Part shown: one piece after another, positions 8,738-15,475 of the stretch
How the letters are laid out: each line of letters begins with the position of its first letter
Position numbering within the stretch: the stretch's first letter is position 1
Source: Prevotella sp.
GTDB lineage: Bacteria > Bacteroidota > Bacteroidia > Bacteroidales > Bacteroidaceae
Assembly (NCBI GenBank): GCA_017650905.1
Contig: JAGCDZ010000010.1
Span: 30,792 to 94,791 of the forward strand
Length of the DNA stretch: 64,000 bases
Direction of reading: 5' to 3'
The notes under the pieces: generated by a model
The model's input: the letters and a program-made list of their open reading frames with translations, nothing else
Database searches by the model: none
Told to the model about the DNA's origin: nothing
Made by a program: the position numbers and the translations under genes

Positions 8738-9691
8738 TCAACTGATTTTTCTGGTTTTATAGCGTATAAAAGCATACCAGAGGATGCCAAAGGGTATGGC
8801 AGAGATGACGAGCCTGGGGCGGGGAGACTCCTGTATAAACCTACAGTTACGCAGCATGATGCTGCTCGATACGTAATGGATAGCCTCGATGAAGCGCCGT
8901 TTGGCTGTCGGAGCCAAAACCATCGACTGCTTGCGGATGAAAGCAAAGCCCTGCGGGTTACGGATATACTGTCGGTACATGTTCATCGTTGAGCCGTCAG
9001 GCTGGTAATTGACACAGCAGACAGGCTCGTTTAGCGTCAGCAATTCATAGTCCTGATCAATCAGTTCATATTTGTATGCTAATGAAACGTATTTTTCCCC
9101 TTTGAACAGCGGATACTCAGGATAGCTATTTATCACCTCCGTGCGATAGATTAGTTTCTTATCACCTCGTCCGCCGTGGTTATAAAACCCACTCAAGGTC
9201 GTTCGTTCCACCCCTTCCGGCAATCTCGTTCCAATCAGGTTTCCGCTAAAATCCACATCCAAAGCAATAATCCCCGCAACCTTCTTCCCGTCCCCGTTCC
9301 CGTTAATATCCCCGTCCCAGTTGACGTTGACGTTAGCGTTGACGTTAACCTTCCCGTTAACTTTCCCGTTCCAAAACCCTACTATCTTTTCCACCGCATC
9401 ATCAGGCATATAATCATCCGAATCAATGCATGTGTTCAGTTCTGTTTCTATCAATCGATAAGCCGCGTTATGCGCACCATGCATCCCTTGATTCTCCTGA
9501 TAGAAATAGGTGATGGGTATTTTATCTTCTTTCTGCCACCCTTCCACCAACTCTCTTGTGTTATCCGTCGAACCATCATCAATCACCAACCAACAGAAAT
9601 CCCTGCACGTCTGCCGGCATAGAGACTCATAGCAAAGGTGCAATGAGTAAGCTCGGTTGTAGGTTGGTGTAAATATGGTTAATGTAGGCAT
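8738..9691 (-). CDS. GT2 family glycosyltransferase with an in-frame AACG-repeat insertion
   Basis: 317 residues. TLTIFTPTYNRAYSL, IDDGSTDNT and CIDSDDYMPD are GT2 motifs. Around residues 107-134 the chain becomes an Asn/Val/Gly/Asp low-complexity run, encoded by the hexanucleotide tract at about 9290-9372 that also occurs between genes nearby. The run falls just after the DxD region, probably in a surface loop, and keeps the frame. The first 20 codons are duplicated at 10999-11058, on the far side of the DUF4143 ATPase gene. Whether the insertion is tolerated functionally is unknown; the rest of the fold looks complete. Confidence 0.8.
   Translation of the reverse strand: MPTLTIFTPTYNRAYSLHLCYESLCRQTCRDFCWLVIDDGSTDNTRELVEGWQKEDKIPITYFYQENQGMHGAHNAAYRLIETELNTCIDSDDYMPDDAVEKIVGFWNGKVNGKVNVNANVNVNWDGDINGNGDGKKVAGIIALDVDFSGNLIGTRLPEGVERTTLSGFYNHGGRGDKKLIYRTEVINSYPEYPLFKGEKYVSLAYKYELIDQDYELLTLNEPVCCVNYQPDGSTMNMYRQYIRNPQGFAFIRKQSMVLAPTAKRRFIEAIHYVSSSIMLRNCRFIQESPRPRLVISAIPFGILWYAFIRYKTRKIS
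9290..9372. repeat. AACGnn tract inside a GT2 gene
   Basis: Plus-strand units such as CCCGTT and GACGTT (reverse: AACGGG, AACGTC) in near-tandem array, length compatible with the reading frame, encoding Asn-Val, Asn-Gly and Lys-Val pairs. Confidence 0.8.
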
Positions 9692-9699
9692 CTGTTAAT
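9632..9699. repeat. 68-bp direct repeat, copy A
   Basis: Contains the first 20 codons of the GT2 at 8738-9691 and a few bases upstream. Copy B is at 10999-11066. I count six mismatches in 68 bases. The pair brackets the DUF4143 ATPase gene. Confidence 0.85.
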
Positions 9700-10867
9700 A
9701 ATTGAGTCCAAAGGCCCAAAGGGGAATGACATTGCCATAGCCGTACTCTATATCATCCCTCACGACATAAGCATCCGTTACACCTTCAATTTGCTTTTTC
9801 CCTTTCTTCCTTCCCCCCACCTCAAAAATGTGCCCGTCGATGGTGAAGTCGGTCGTTTCCGAGGCTATGACGCTTTGGTTTACACGCATCTGATTGAAGA
9901 AGAACGTCTCGCGCACATTGCCGATGTCAGTAATATCTCCAGTAAGTACGTAAGCCAGGTTGGTATTGTCAAGATACACTTTGTTCACCTTGCCAAGGCT
10001 TCGTATACCTCCTGTGGCATCACGCAGTTGTCCAATCAGCCCAGCCTCTTCCATCAATAGCAGGTAGTCGGCCACATTGTTTCGGCTCACACCAAGCACC
10101 TGTCCTATGGTGGTCATGTTTGGCTTGAAGGGCACACTCTCTGCGATGACCGCCAGCAGGCGTCTTAGTTTTCGCGCTATGGTGGCGTTGAGCGATGCAT
10201 ACTGCGGGATATCCACTTCAAGCGTCTTGTTGATGATGCTTAACAGCCTCTCGCCGTAGTCGGCCTCACCAGCAAAAGGGTAATAGCCCTTGAGCATATA
10301 ATCACGGAAAGAGGACAGCGGACGGAAACCATTGGGCAGATGTATGCGCTGCTGTAAAATGTCGTCAAGTGAGTAAACAGGGATGGTTATATTGTGAAAC
10401 AGTTGCAGATATTCGCGCCAAGACAGGCCCTGAATATGGTTGATGATAGCACGACGGGAAAGGTCGCTTGTGGCTCCCTTGGTGATATCGAGTACAGAAG
10501 AGCCCGAAAACACTACCTGAAGCTCTGCGTGATAGTCGTAGATGAGTTTCAACTCACGCGACCAATCCTCATGCTTGTGAATCTCGTCGATGAATAGATG
10601 TCTACCTCCCATCTTCGAGAACTCATCGGCAAGGTCTATCAGGCGGTGGGTGGTGAAGTAGAAATCGTCGGCAGTGACATACAGCGTTTCTGCGGGGTTG
10701 AGATGCTCCTTAATACGCTGCAGCATCATGGTGGTTTTTCCAACGCCCCTTGGCCCTACTATACCTACCATGCGGTTCGACCAGTTGATACGGTCGAACA
10801 TATAGCGGTGAAACACTGTGGGTGTCTCATTGAGCAGTTTCCTGTAATTGTTCGTCAGGTGTTCCAT
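9695..10867 (-). CDS. ATP-binding protein, AAA + DUF4143
   Basis: 390 residues. VGIVGPRGVGKTTMML near residue 35 is the Walker A; HLFIDEIHKHEDWSRELK is the Walker B with downstream His and Trp typical of AAA_14; the GSSVLDITKG sensor follows. The C-terminal half fits DUF4143, with a restriction-endonuclease-like remnant (TIDGHIFEVGGRKKG). Such ATPases are very common in Bacteroidota, often as single genes in variable regions, with no settled function. A PuRBS-like AGGAG lies three bases before the ATG, and TAATTTTG upstream can serve as a -7 element. The stop codon overlaps repeat copy A, so the whole gene looks like an insertion between two adjacent glycosyltransferases. Confidence 0.85.
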   Translation of the reverse strand: MEHLTNNYRKLLNETPTVFHRYMFDRINWSNRMVGIVGPRGVGKTTMMLQRIKEHLNPAETLYVTADDFYFTTHRLIDLADEFSKMGGRHLFIDEIHKHEDWSRELKLIYDYHAELQVVFSGSSVLDITKGATSDLSRRAIINHIQGLSWREYLQLFHNITIPVYSLDDILQQRIHLPNGFRPLSSFRDYMLKGYYPFAGEADYGERLLSIINKTLEVDIPQYASLNATIARKLRRLLAVIAESVPFKPNMTTIGQVLGVSRNNVADYLLLMEEAGLIGQLRDATGGIRSLGKVNKVYLDNTNLAYVLTGDITDIGNVRETFFFNQMRVNQSVIASETTDFTIDGHIFEVGGRKKGKKQIEGVTDAYVVRDDIEYGYGNVIPLWAFGLNY

Positions 10868-10921
10868 TCTCCTTACATATTGGTTAATGACGATGCAAAA
10901 TTAGTAAAATTGCATCAAACG

Positions 10922-10991
10922 AGTGCAACTTTTTCCAAAAATCGCACTCACAGAGTGCAGTTTTTCTTCAAAAACGCACTTATCCAGTGCA
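10922..10991 (-). promoter_or_regulatory. Tandem palindromic operator-like repeats upstream of the DUF4143 ATPase
   Basis: Two 27-base imperfect palindromes of the form AGTGC-(G/A)TTTTT...AAAA-TGCACT occupy 10922-10948 and 10954-10980; a third half-unit starts at 10986, giving an exact 32-base period. They lie 50-120 bases upstream of the ATPase start and immediately beside the junction with the GT2 relic. Position and symmetry suggest binding sites for a dimeric regulator; this is inference. Confidence 0.55.
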
Positions 10992-10998
10992 GTATAGA

Positions 10999-11066
10999 GC
11001 ATAAATGCAATGAGTAAGCTCGGTTGTAGGTCGGTGTAAATATGGTTAGTGTAGGCATCTGCTAAT
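10999..11066 (-). pseudogene. Relic of a GT2 5' end (68-bp direct repeat, copy B)
   Basis: The reverse strand from ATG at 11058 reads MPTLTIFTPTYNRAYSLHLC, identical to the first 20 residues of the GT2 at 8738-9691, then runs into the operator repeats of the ATPase and loses homology. It follows the stop of the GT2 at 11062-12114 directly, so before the ATPase arrived the two glycosyltransferases were probably adjacent. Confidence 0.85.
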
Positions 11067-12114
11067 TAAAATGAACTAAGATACGTCTTGCAATCTTTTT
11101 CCATTTCCACTCATACACATCCTTTCTCGCCAAGTCATATATCGACTCAACATCTTTATCCATGATTGCGACACTCATTGGCGACATATCGCATTTATCT
11201 TGCAGCTTTAGCCAGTCAAACACATCGTATGTGCTGTCCATCAATTCTTCTGCTATCCATTTTTTGATATTTTCCTTTGTATCAACATTGTGCAATATCA
11301 TTGATTCCACCTGTGCCTTAAAACAATTTCTTAATTCTATAGTAGAATAGAACTTAGCCGCGTTTGAATGCATTTCCTCCGCATAATTTAACTTTATTTG
11401 ATATAGTCGTTTTGTACTATTCATATAATTGGGTTTGTACTTACTTGTCATCCCCTGCAACTCGTAATGATATAAAGCATCATTTATCACACAAATGGAA
11501 TTTAATTTCGGAAACACCTGCATATTCATATATTGGTCTTGAGCATACTGAAGCCCTCCTGCTTTAAGGTTTATCAAGTGTTCCCTTCTATATAGTTTAG
11601 ACCATGCACTTACGTTAAAAGACCCATATCCGAAAAAAGACATATAAACTTTACTCATTATATCTTCCTTCTTAAGTACAACAACACTTTGACGATTATT
11701 ACTACGAGGATAATGTATTTTCAGGAATTTTCCTATGGAAATGAATGTTCGACACTTACATTGAACCATATCTGCATCCTTCTGTTTTAATATATTTAAC
11801 ATTTTTTCTATAGCATTCAACTCTATATAATCATCAGCATCTATAAAAGTGATAAAACTTCCATGCGAACAATTTACACCATCCAGTCGAGCCTGTTCCA
11901 ACATTTCGTTCTTCTTTTTGTGAACAACAATCTTATTTCCCACATTTTCCAATATACTATCTATCTGAGATGACGTCCCATCAGTTGAACAATCATCAAT
12001 CACAATAATTTCTATCCTATCATACGTTTGGTTTAAAACAGACAACAGACATCTTTTTATCGTTCTGCTTGCATTATATGCAGGGATAATTACACTTACC
12101 AATTCTCTTTTCAT
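11062..12114 (-). CDS. GT2 family glycosyltransferase
   Basis: 350 residues. LVSVIIPAYNASRTIKRCLL, IDDCSTDGTSS and FIDADDYIE (DxD) define a GT2 enzyme; SAWSKLYRREHL follows. The gene is noticeably AT-rich compared with the ATPase downstream. Its stop codon lies four bases before the GT2 5' relic. It is likely one of the transferases that assemble the capsule repeat unit on the lipid carrier; donor and linkage cannot be predicted. Confidence 0.85.
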   Translation of the reverse strand: MKRELVSVIIPAYNASRTIKRCLLSVLNQTYDRIEIIVIDDCSTDGTSSQIDSILENVGNKIVVHKKKNEMLEQARLDGVNCSHGSFITFIDADDYIELNAIEKMLNILKQKDADMVQCKCRTFISIGKFLKIHYPRSNNRQSVVVLKKEDIMSKVYMSFFGYGSFNVSAWSKLYRREHLINLKAGGLQYAQDQYMNMQVFPKLNSICVINDALYHYELQGMTSKYKPNYMNSTKRLYQIKLNYAEEMHSNAAKFYSTIELRNCFKAQVESMILHNVDTKENIKKWIAEELMDSTYDVFDWLKLQDKCDMSPMSVAIMDKDVESIYDLARKDVYEWKWKKIARRILVHFN

Positions 12115-12124
12115 TTCTATCTCT

Positions 12125-13339
12125 TTAGACTAAATCGATGTACATATTTTGCAAATCAGCGACATTCTCCACAATATCATAGCCAGTATCGACTATTTGT
12201 TGGGAATAGACTGGGCGGTTATTGTGGATAGCAAACTGGCGAATCATGGCCTTAGTCCATTCTTCCACTCTATCATTTAATGAAAGGCAAATTACTAGAT
12301 CAGTCAGACAGGCCTCTTGAGGCACGTCATCCGAAATGACACAAGGCAAACCAGAACACTGGGCTTCTACAAACGCGATTCCCAGGCCTTCATGTATAGA
12401 AGGAAAAAGAAACACATCAGAGGCCATCAACAACTCGTTCACATCCGTTCTTGTTCCTAAAAACTTAACCTTTTCTGATAAGGAGAGCATCTCAACTTTA
12501 CTCTCTATAGCACTCTTCAGTTCTCCATCACCAATTAGTAATAACAATGCATCTGGATTATGCTCAAGTAGATGCTTAAAGATAGATAGTATAAATTGAT
12601 GGTTTTTGGCCTTTACAAAACTGCCCACATGACAAACAACCATTGTTTGCGGATTGATTCCTAGTTGTTCTCGTTTTTCTTGACGTATCGTTTCTGAAAA
12701 CTGATAGAGTTTTGTATCAATAGCATTAGGCAGAATCATGGCCTTTTGAGCTAATTTCTTTCCAAAAAGCCATTCTGCGGCATCTCTTCCGCAGGCAAAG
12801 TAATCCGTCAGATAAGGTCTCATCTTATGTTTAAGCCATGTCCGAACAATCAACTTTAGGTCAAAGGGAACATGGGAACTATGAGCATGGGCAATAATAT
12901 GAGGAATTTTCCGTCTTGATGCTTCTTTATAAAAGAAATAACCTGATTCAGAACATTGTCCATGAATAATCATATATTCTGGATGCTGATCAAAAAAATT
13001 TTTGATTTGCTTTTTATATTGAGGGACTGTCCAAGGACGTAACGGTATAAAACGATAGATTCGGCCCCCTAATTGCTCTATCTCATCCTCATATGCTCCT
13101 CGCTCTTCCCGATGTACCACGAAGTCGAACTGGACCTTCGTACGATCAATGTGACGATAATAGTTCATGACCATTGTTTCAGCTCCACCCCTATTCAGGA
13201 TCGTAAAGAGCATTAAGACCCTTATGGGGACGTCAACGTCAACGGGAACGTCAACGTCAACGGGAACGTCAACGGGAACGTCAACGTCAACGGGAACGCT
13301 TGGGGCGGCAGGAGTTACAGGATGTGTATTATCGTTCAT
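12125..13339 (-). CDS. GT4 family glycosyltransferase with repeat-encoded N-terminal extension
   Basis: About 404 residues from ATG 13339, which overlaps the upstream GT32 stop as ATGA. A longer frame to 13399 exists but would run inside that gene. The first 38 residues include a Val-Pro/Val-Asp run encoded by the AACG tract at 13228-13298; the true GT-B fold begins at IRVLMLFTILNRGGAETMV, where the RGGAE segment is the usual GT4 N-terminal motif. PSIHEGLGIAFVEAQCSGLP near residue 320 is the E-x7-E donor-binding motif. It presumably transfers a hexose or similar from a nucleotide donor at the membrane. The extension is probably disordered. Confidence 0.8.
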   Translation of the reverse strand: MNDNTHPVTPAAPSVPVDVDVPVDVPVDVDVPVDVDVPIRVLMLFTILNRGGAETMVMNYYRHIDRTKVQFDFVVHREERGAYEDEIEQLGGRIYRFIPLRPWTVPQYKKQIKNFFDQHPEYMIIHGQCSESGYFFYKEASRRKIPHIIAHAHSSHVPFDLKLIVRTWLKHKMRPYLTDYFACGRDAAEWLFGKKLAQKAMILPNAIDTKLYQFSETIRQEKREQLGINPQTMVVCHVGSFVKAKNHQFILSIFKHLLEHNPDALLLLIGDGELKSAIESKVEMLSLSEKVKFLGTRTDVNELLMASDVFLFPSIHEGLGIAFVEAQCSGLPCVISDDVPQEACLTDLVICLSLNDRVEEWTKAMIRQFAIHNNRPVYSQQIVDTGYDIVENVADLQNMYIDLV

Positions 13340-13352
13340 GTTATCGTTCTGA
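13228..13352. repeat. AACGnn tract at a GT32/GT4 junction
   Basis: Tandem units (AACGTC, AACGGG) at 13228-13298 form the N-terminal coding region of the GT4; a second short cluster at 13329-13352 (ATCGTT, CGTTCA) overlaps the ATGA stop/start junction. Confidence 0.75.
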
Positions 13353-14085
13353 TTCGTCGCATCAGGCGCACCCGCCACTGCGTAATCTTGGGTAGCCACG
13401 ACATAGAATAGTGGTGAATGGTGTGGGTGTTATTTGTAAGTTCGATCTTCCCTGTCAGAGAGTCCATCGGACAGAGATAGTCTGCCGGATAAATGGTGAC
13501 AACGGGAACGTCAACGGGAACGTCAACGGGGACGGAGGAGTTAGCGTTATCGTTAACGTTGACGTTCTGAAGCGTGCCATCTAATTTAAGACCTTTTTGC
13601 AGAAGCAAATCCGTGACTAACGGAATCATGGTGTAGGGATTCCATTGTCCGTCTTCCAGATAGTAACTAAGTGCAGAGAAGCCATCAAGTATCTCTTTAT
13701 ATAAGAAGAAACCTTTCGGAGCGGCTAAGCCTAAGCCTGGCGCCACGTGAATATTGCCCAAAGCATCAGGCTTTTCCCAGCCCATAAACGGCCCTCGCTC
13801 TACCAATTCATCAATGGGTCTGATCACCTCTACATCCGTATCGAAATAGACACCGCCCTTATGATAAAGCACCCAAAAACGCGCTACATCACTGACAAAG
13901 GCATACTTCCCAGCCTGGTAGGCGTCACGGGTATAGGGCATCATGTTCACATCGAAGTTATCCTCATTCCATTCCTTGATCTCATAGTCAGGGCAATACT
14001 TCCGCCAAGAGGTGATGCAGCGTTGCACCGACTTTGGCTTCTCTTTAGCTCCAAACCAGCAATAATGAATGACCTTGGGAATCAT
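13336..14085 (-). CDS. GT32-like (OCH1/capsular) glycosyltransferase with repeat insertion
   Basis: 249 residues. MIPKVIHYCWFG is the classic start of GT32 sugar-binding-region proteins, and FVSDVARFWVLYHKGGVYFDTDVEV carries the DxD motif. GWEKPDALGNIHVAPGLGLAAPKG follows the family pattern. Near residues 178-195 an Asn/Val/Asp/Pro run is encoded by the AACG tract at 13501-13567, close to the C-terminus where variation is likely tolerated. The stop codon forms ATGA with the next gene. Sugar specificity unknown. Confidence 0.85.
   Translation of the reverse strand: MIPKVIHYCWFGAKEKPKSVQRCITSWRKYCPDYEIKEWNEDNFDVNMMPYTRDAYQAGKYAFVSDVARFWVLYHKGGVYFDTDVEVIRPIDELVERGPFMGWEKPDALGNIHVAPGLGLAAPKGFFLYKEILDGFSALSYYLEDGQWNPYTMIPLVTDLLLQKGLKLDGTLQNVNVNDNANSSVPVDVPVDVPVVTIYPADYLCPMDSLTGKIELTNNTHTIHHYSMSWLPKITQWRVRLMRRIRTIT
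13501..13567. repeat. AACGnn tract inside the GT32 gene
   Basis: Units AACGGG, AACGTC, AACGTT and GACGTT in tandem within the 3' part of the GT32 gene, frame-preserving. Confidence 0.8.
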
Positions 14086-14095
14086 ATTAATTTTA

Positions 14096-14124
14096 ATGTC
14101 AACGGGAACGGGAACGTTAACCCT
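14096..14124. repeat. AACGnn tract between GT4 and GT32 genes
   Basis: A short tandem run (AATGTC, AACGGG, AACGGG, AACGTT, AACCCT) fills the spacer between the stop of the GT4 at 14128 and the start of the GT32 at 14085. Confidence 0.7.
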
Positions 14125-14127
14125 AAC

Positions 14128-15372
14128 TTATAGGAGTTTGTAGAGCTTCTCTATTTCTGTAGTATTGCTATAGTCGTGTGCCAGGAGGTAGCTGACCATT
14201 GACTGCTGCTGCACCTTGTCGTTCAGAAACTCGGCGATGCCCTTGGCACAACCTTTATTGTCCATAGGTACGATGACTCCGTCGATGCCATCCTGAATCT
14301 GAGAAGTGGCTGTCGGATAGTTTGTGACCACTACTGGTTTGCCAAGCATCTGGGCCTCACGGACTGTGACGGCATTGCCTTCGTAGCGGGAGGGCTGAAC
14401 ATAGATGTCGCAGGCCTTGATATAAGGATAGGGGTTTTCTTTCTTCCCAAGAATAATCACCTGTCCTTCCATACCTTCCTCAACAATACGCTGACGAATG
14501 AGAGACTCTTCACCACCATAGCCTATCAAGTACCAGCGACAGTGACATTGAACATTGAACATTGAGCATTGAACATTAAGAGACGAAAGGATAGCCGGCA
14601 CGTTGTCGTAGTTCTTGGGATGGGTAAAGCGGCCAACGGAGAGGAGGTTGATGACACCCGCTTCACGGGGCATTTCCTTGGCCACTTCTTCTGGTGTCAT
14701 TTCTTCTGCACGACTCCTGACAAAATCTGCTGACAGGATGTTATGGATTTCCACGATTTTATCCTTAAGCGTAGGAAATACGGTAAGGAAAGCCTTTGTA
14801 ACATCAGCTGAGATAGATACAATACGATCAAATTTGCTCCATACAGGCAACTCTATTTCTGTATTGACGTCTATCTTCGAATAATCGGTATGAATCCAAC
14901 AGACTTTTCGCTTGGCACGTACCTTATTTAATACGATATTATGAGGTGTCAGGAAACTCACCGCCAAATCATATTCTCCAAACTGATCAAGTGACGGCAG
15001 ATACGGTTCCACATTGTTCATCACATACTGGAAGATTGATGCATCTTGCAAATTCTTCCTTCTTCCTTCTTCCATCTTCCATCTTTTATGTTGCCATTTC
15101 GCCTTCAGTCGTCCCCAAACCACTCCGAATAAACCTTTACTCAACGCATCTTTCATGGGGCGTTCAATATAGGCATATGTTTTGATCTCAGGCAGCAGGT
15201 GTACCTCTTTGGGGATATATCTCATCAGTTCGCCCTGATGGCTATAGACAAACAGGTCGACGTCATATTTCGTATAATCCATCGTCCGTAGCAATCCGAT
15301 AAGACTGATTTCAGCCCCTCCAAGCTCAAGGTAATGAATAGCAAATAACAGGCGTGGATTTTTGCCTTTCAT
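14128..15372 (-). CDS. GT4 family glycosyltransferase with two heptamer-repeat insertions
   Basis: About 414 residues from ATG 15372; a longer frame to 15393 would start inside the terminal repeat of the VirE module and is rejected. PRLLFAIHYLELGGAEISLIG is the N-terminal GT4 motif; PSRYEGNAVTVREAQMLGKP is the E-x7-E donor-binding motif. Two low-complexity stretches interrupt it: KWKMEEGRRKNLQD, encoded by TTCTTCC heptamers at 15053-15087, and NVQCSMFNVQC, encoded by CATTGAA heptamers at 14546-14580. Both lie in positions where loops are plausible. It likely acts early in capsule repeat-unit assembly, but order of action is unknown. Confidence 0.85.
   Translation of the reverse strand: MKGKNPRLLFAIHYLELGGAEISLIGLLRTMDYTKYDVDLFVYSHQGELMRYIPKEVHLLPEIKTYAYIERPMKDALSKGLFGVVWGRLKAKWQHKRWKMEEGRRKNLQDASIFQYVMNNVEPYLPSLDQFGEYDLAVSFLTPHNIVLNKVRAKRKVCWIHTDYSKIDVNTEIELPVWSKFDRIVSISADVTKAFLTVFPTLKDKIVEIHNILSADFVRSRAEEMTPEEVAKEMPREAGVINLLSVGRFTHPKNYDNVPAILSSLNVQCSMFNVQCHCRWYLIGYGGEESLIRQRIVEEGMEGQVIILGKKENPYPYIKACDIYVQPSRYEGNAVTVREAQMLGKPVVVTNYPTATSQIQDGIDGVIVPMDNKGCAKGIAEFLNDKVQQQSMVSYLLAHDYSNTTEIEKLYKLL
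14546..14580. repeat. CATTGAA heptanucleotide repeat inside a GT4 gene
   Basis: Five consecutive seven-base units (CATTGAA twice, CATTGAG, CATTGAA, CATTAAG). The same unit forms the large array at 32752-32938. Confidence 0.85.
15053..15087. repeat. TTCTTCC heptanucleotide repeat inside a GT4 gene
   Basis: Five seven-base units: TTCTTCC three times, then ATCTTCC and ATCTTTT, coding for a charged stretch on the reverse strand. Confidence 0.8.
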
Positions 15373-15380
15373 GATTTTAC

Positions 15381-15467
15381 AATTTGCATACACTACTTAC
15401 ACTTTGATGCAACATACTGGATTTAAAGCATTTGCTTAGTGTAAGCAATCCTCAATAATGTAAGCAA
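15381..15467. repeat. Left terminal inverted repeat of the VirE module
   Basis: Outer part 15381-15402, inner GTGTAAGCA at 15439-15447 and TGTAAGCAA at 15459-15467. A perfect 7-bp hairpin, TTGCTTA-GTG-TAAGCAA, lies at 15432-15448. Confidence 0.65.
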
Positions 15468-15475
15468 TCATCATT

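Noticed and set aside
9176-9622. A 148-codon forward frame opposite the GT2 gene
   Set aside because: It is antisense to clear GT2 motifs and its Pro-Val runs only mirror the AACG tract.
10922-10991. A 32-base periodic repeat that could be a CRISPR fragment
   Set aside because: Only two and a half units, each unit is itself the palindrome, spacers are 5 bases long and no cas gene is near; an operator array is a better reading.
13340-13399. Longer start of the GT4 at 12125
   Set aside because: It would overlap the GT32 gene by 64 bases, while ATG 13339 forms a standard ATGA junction.
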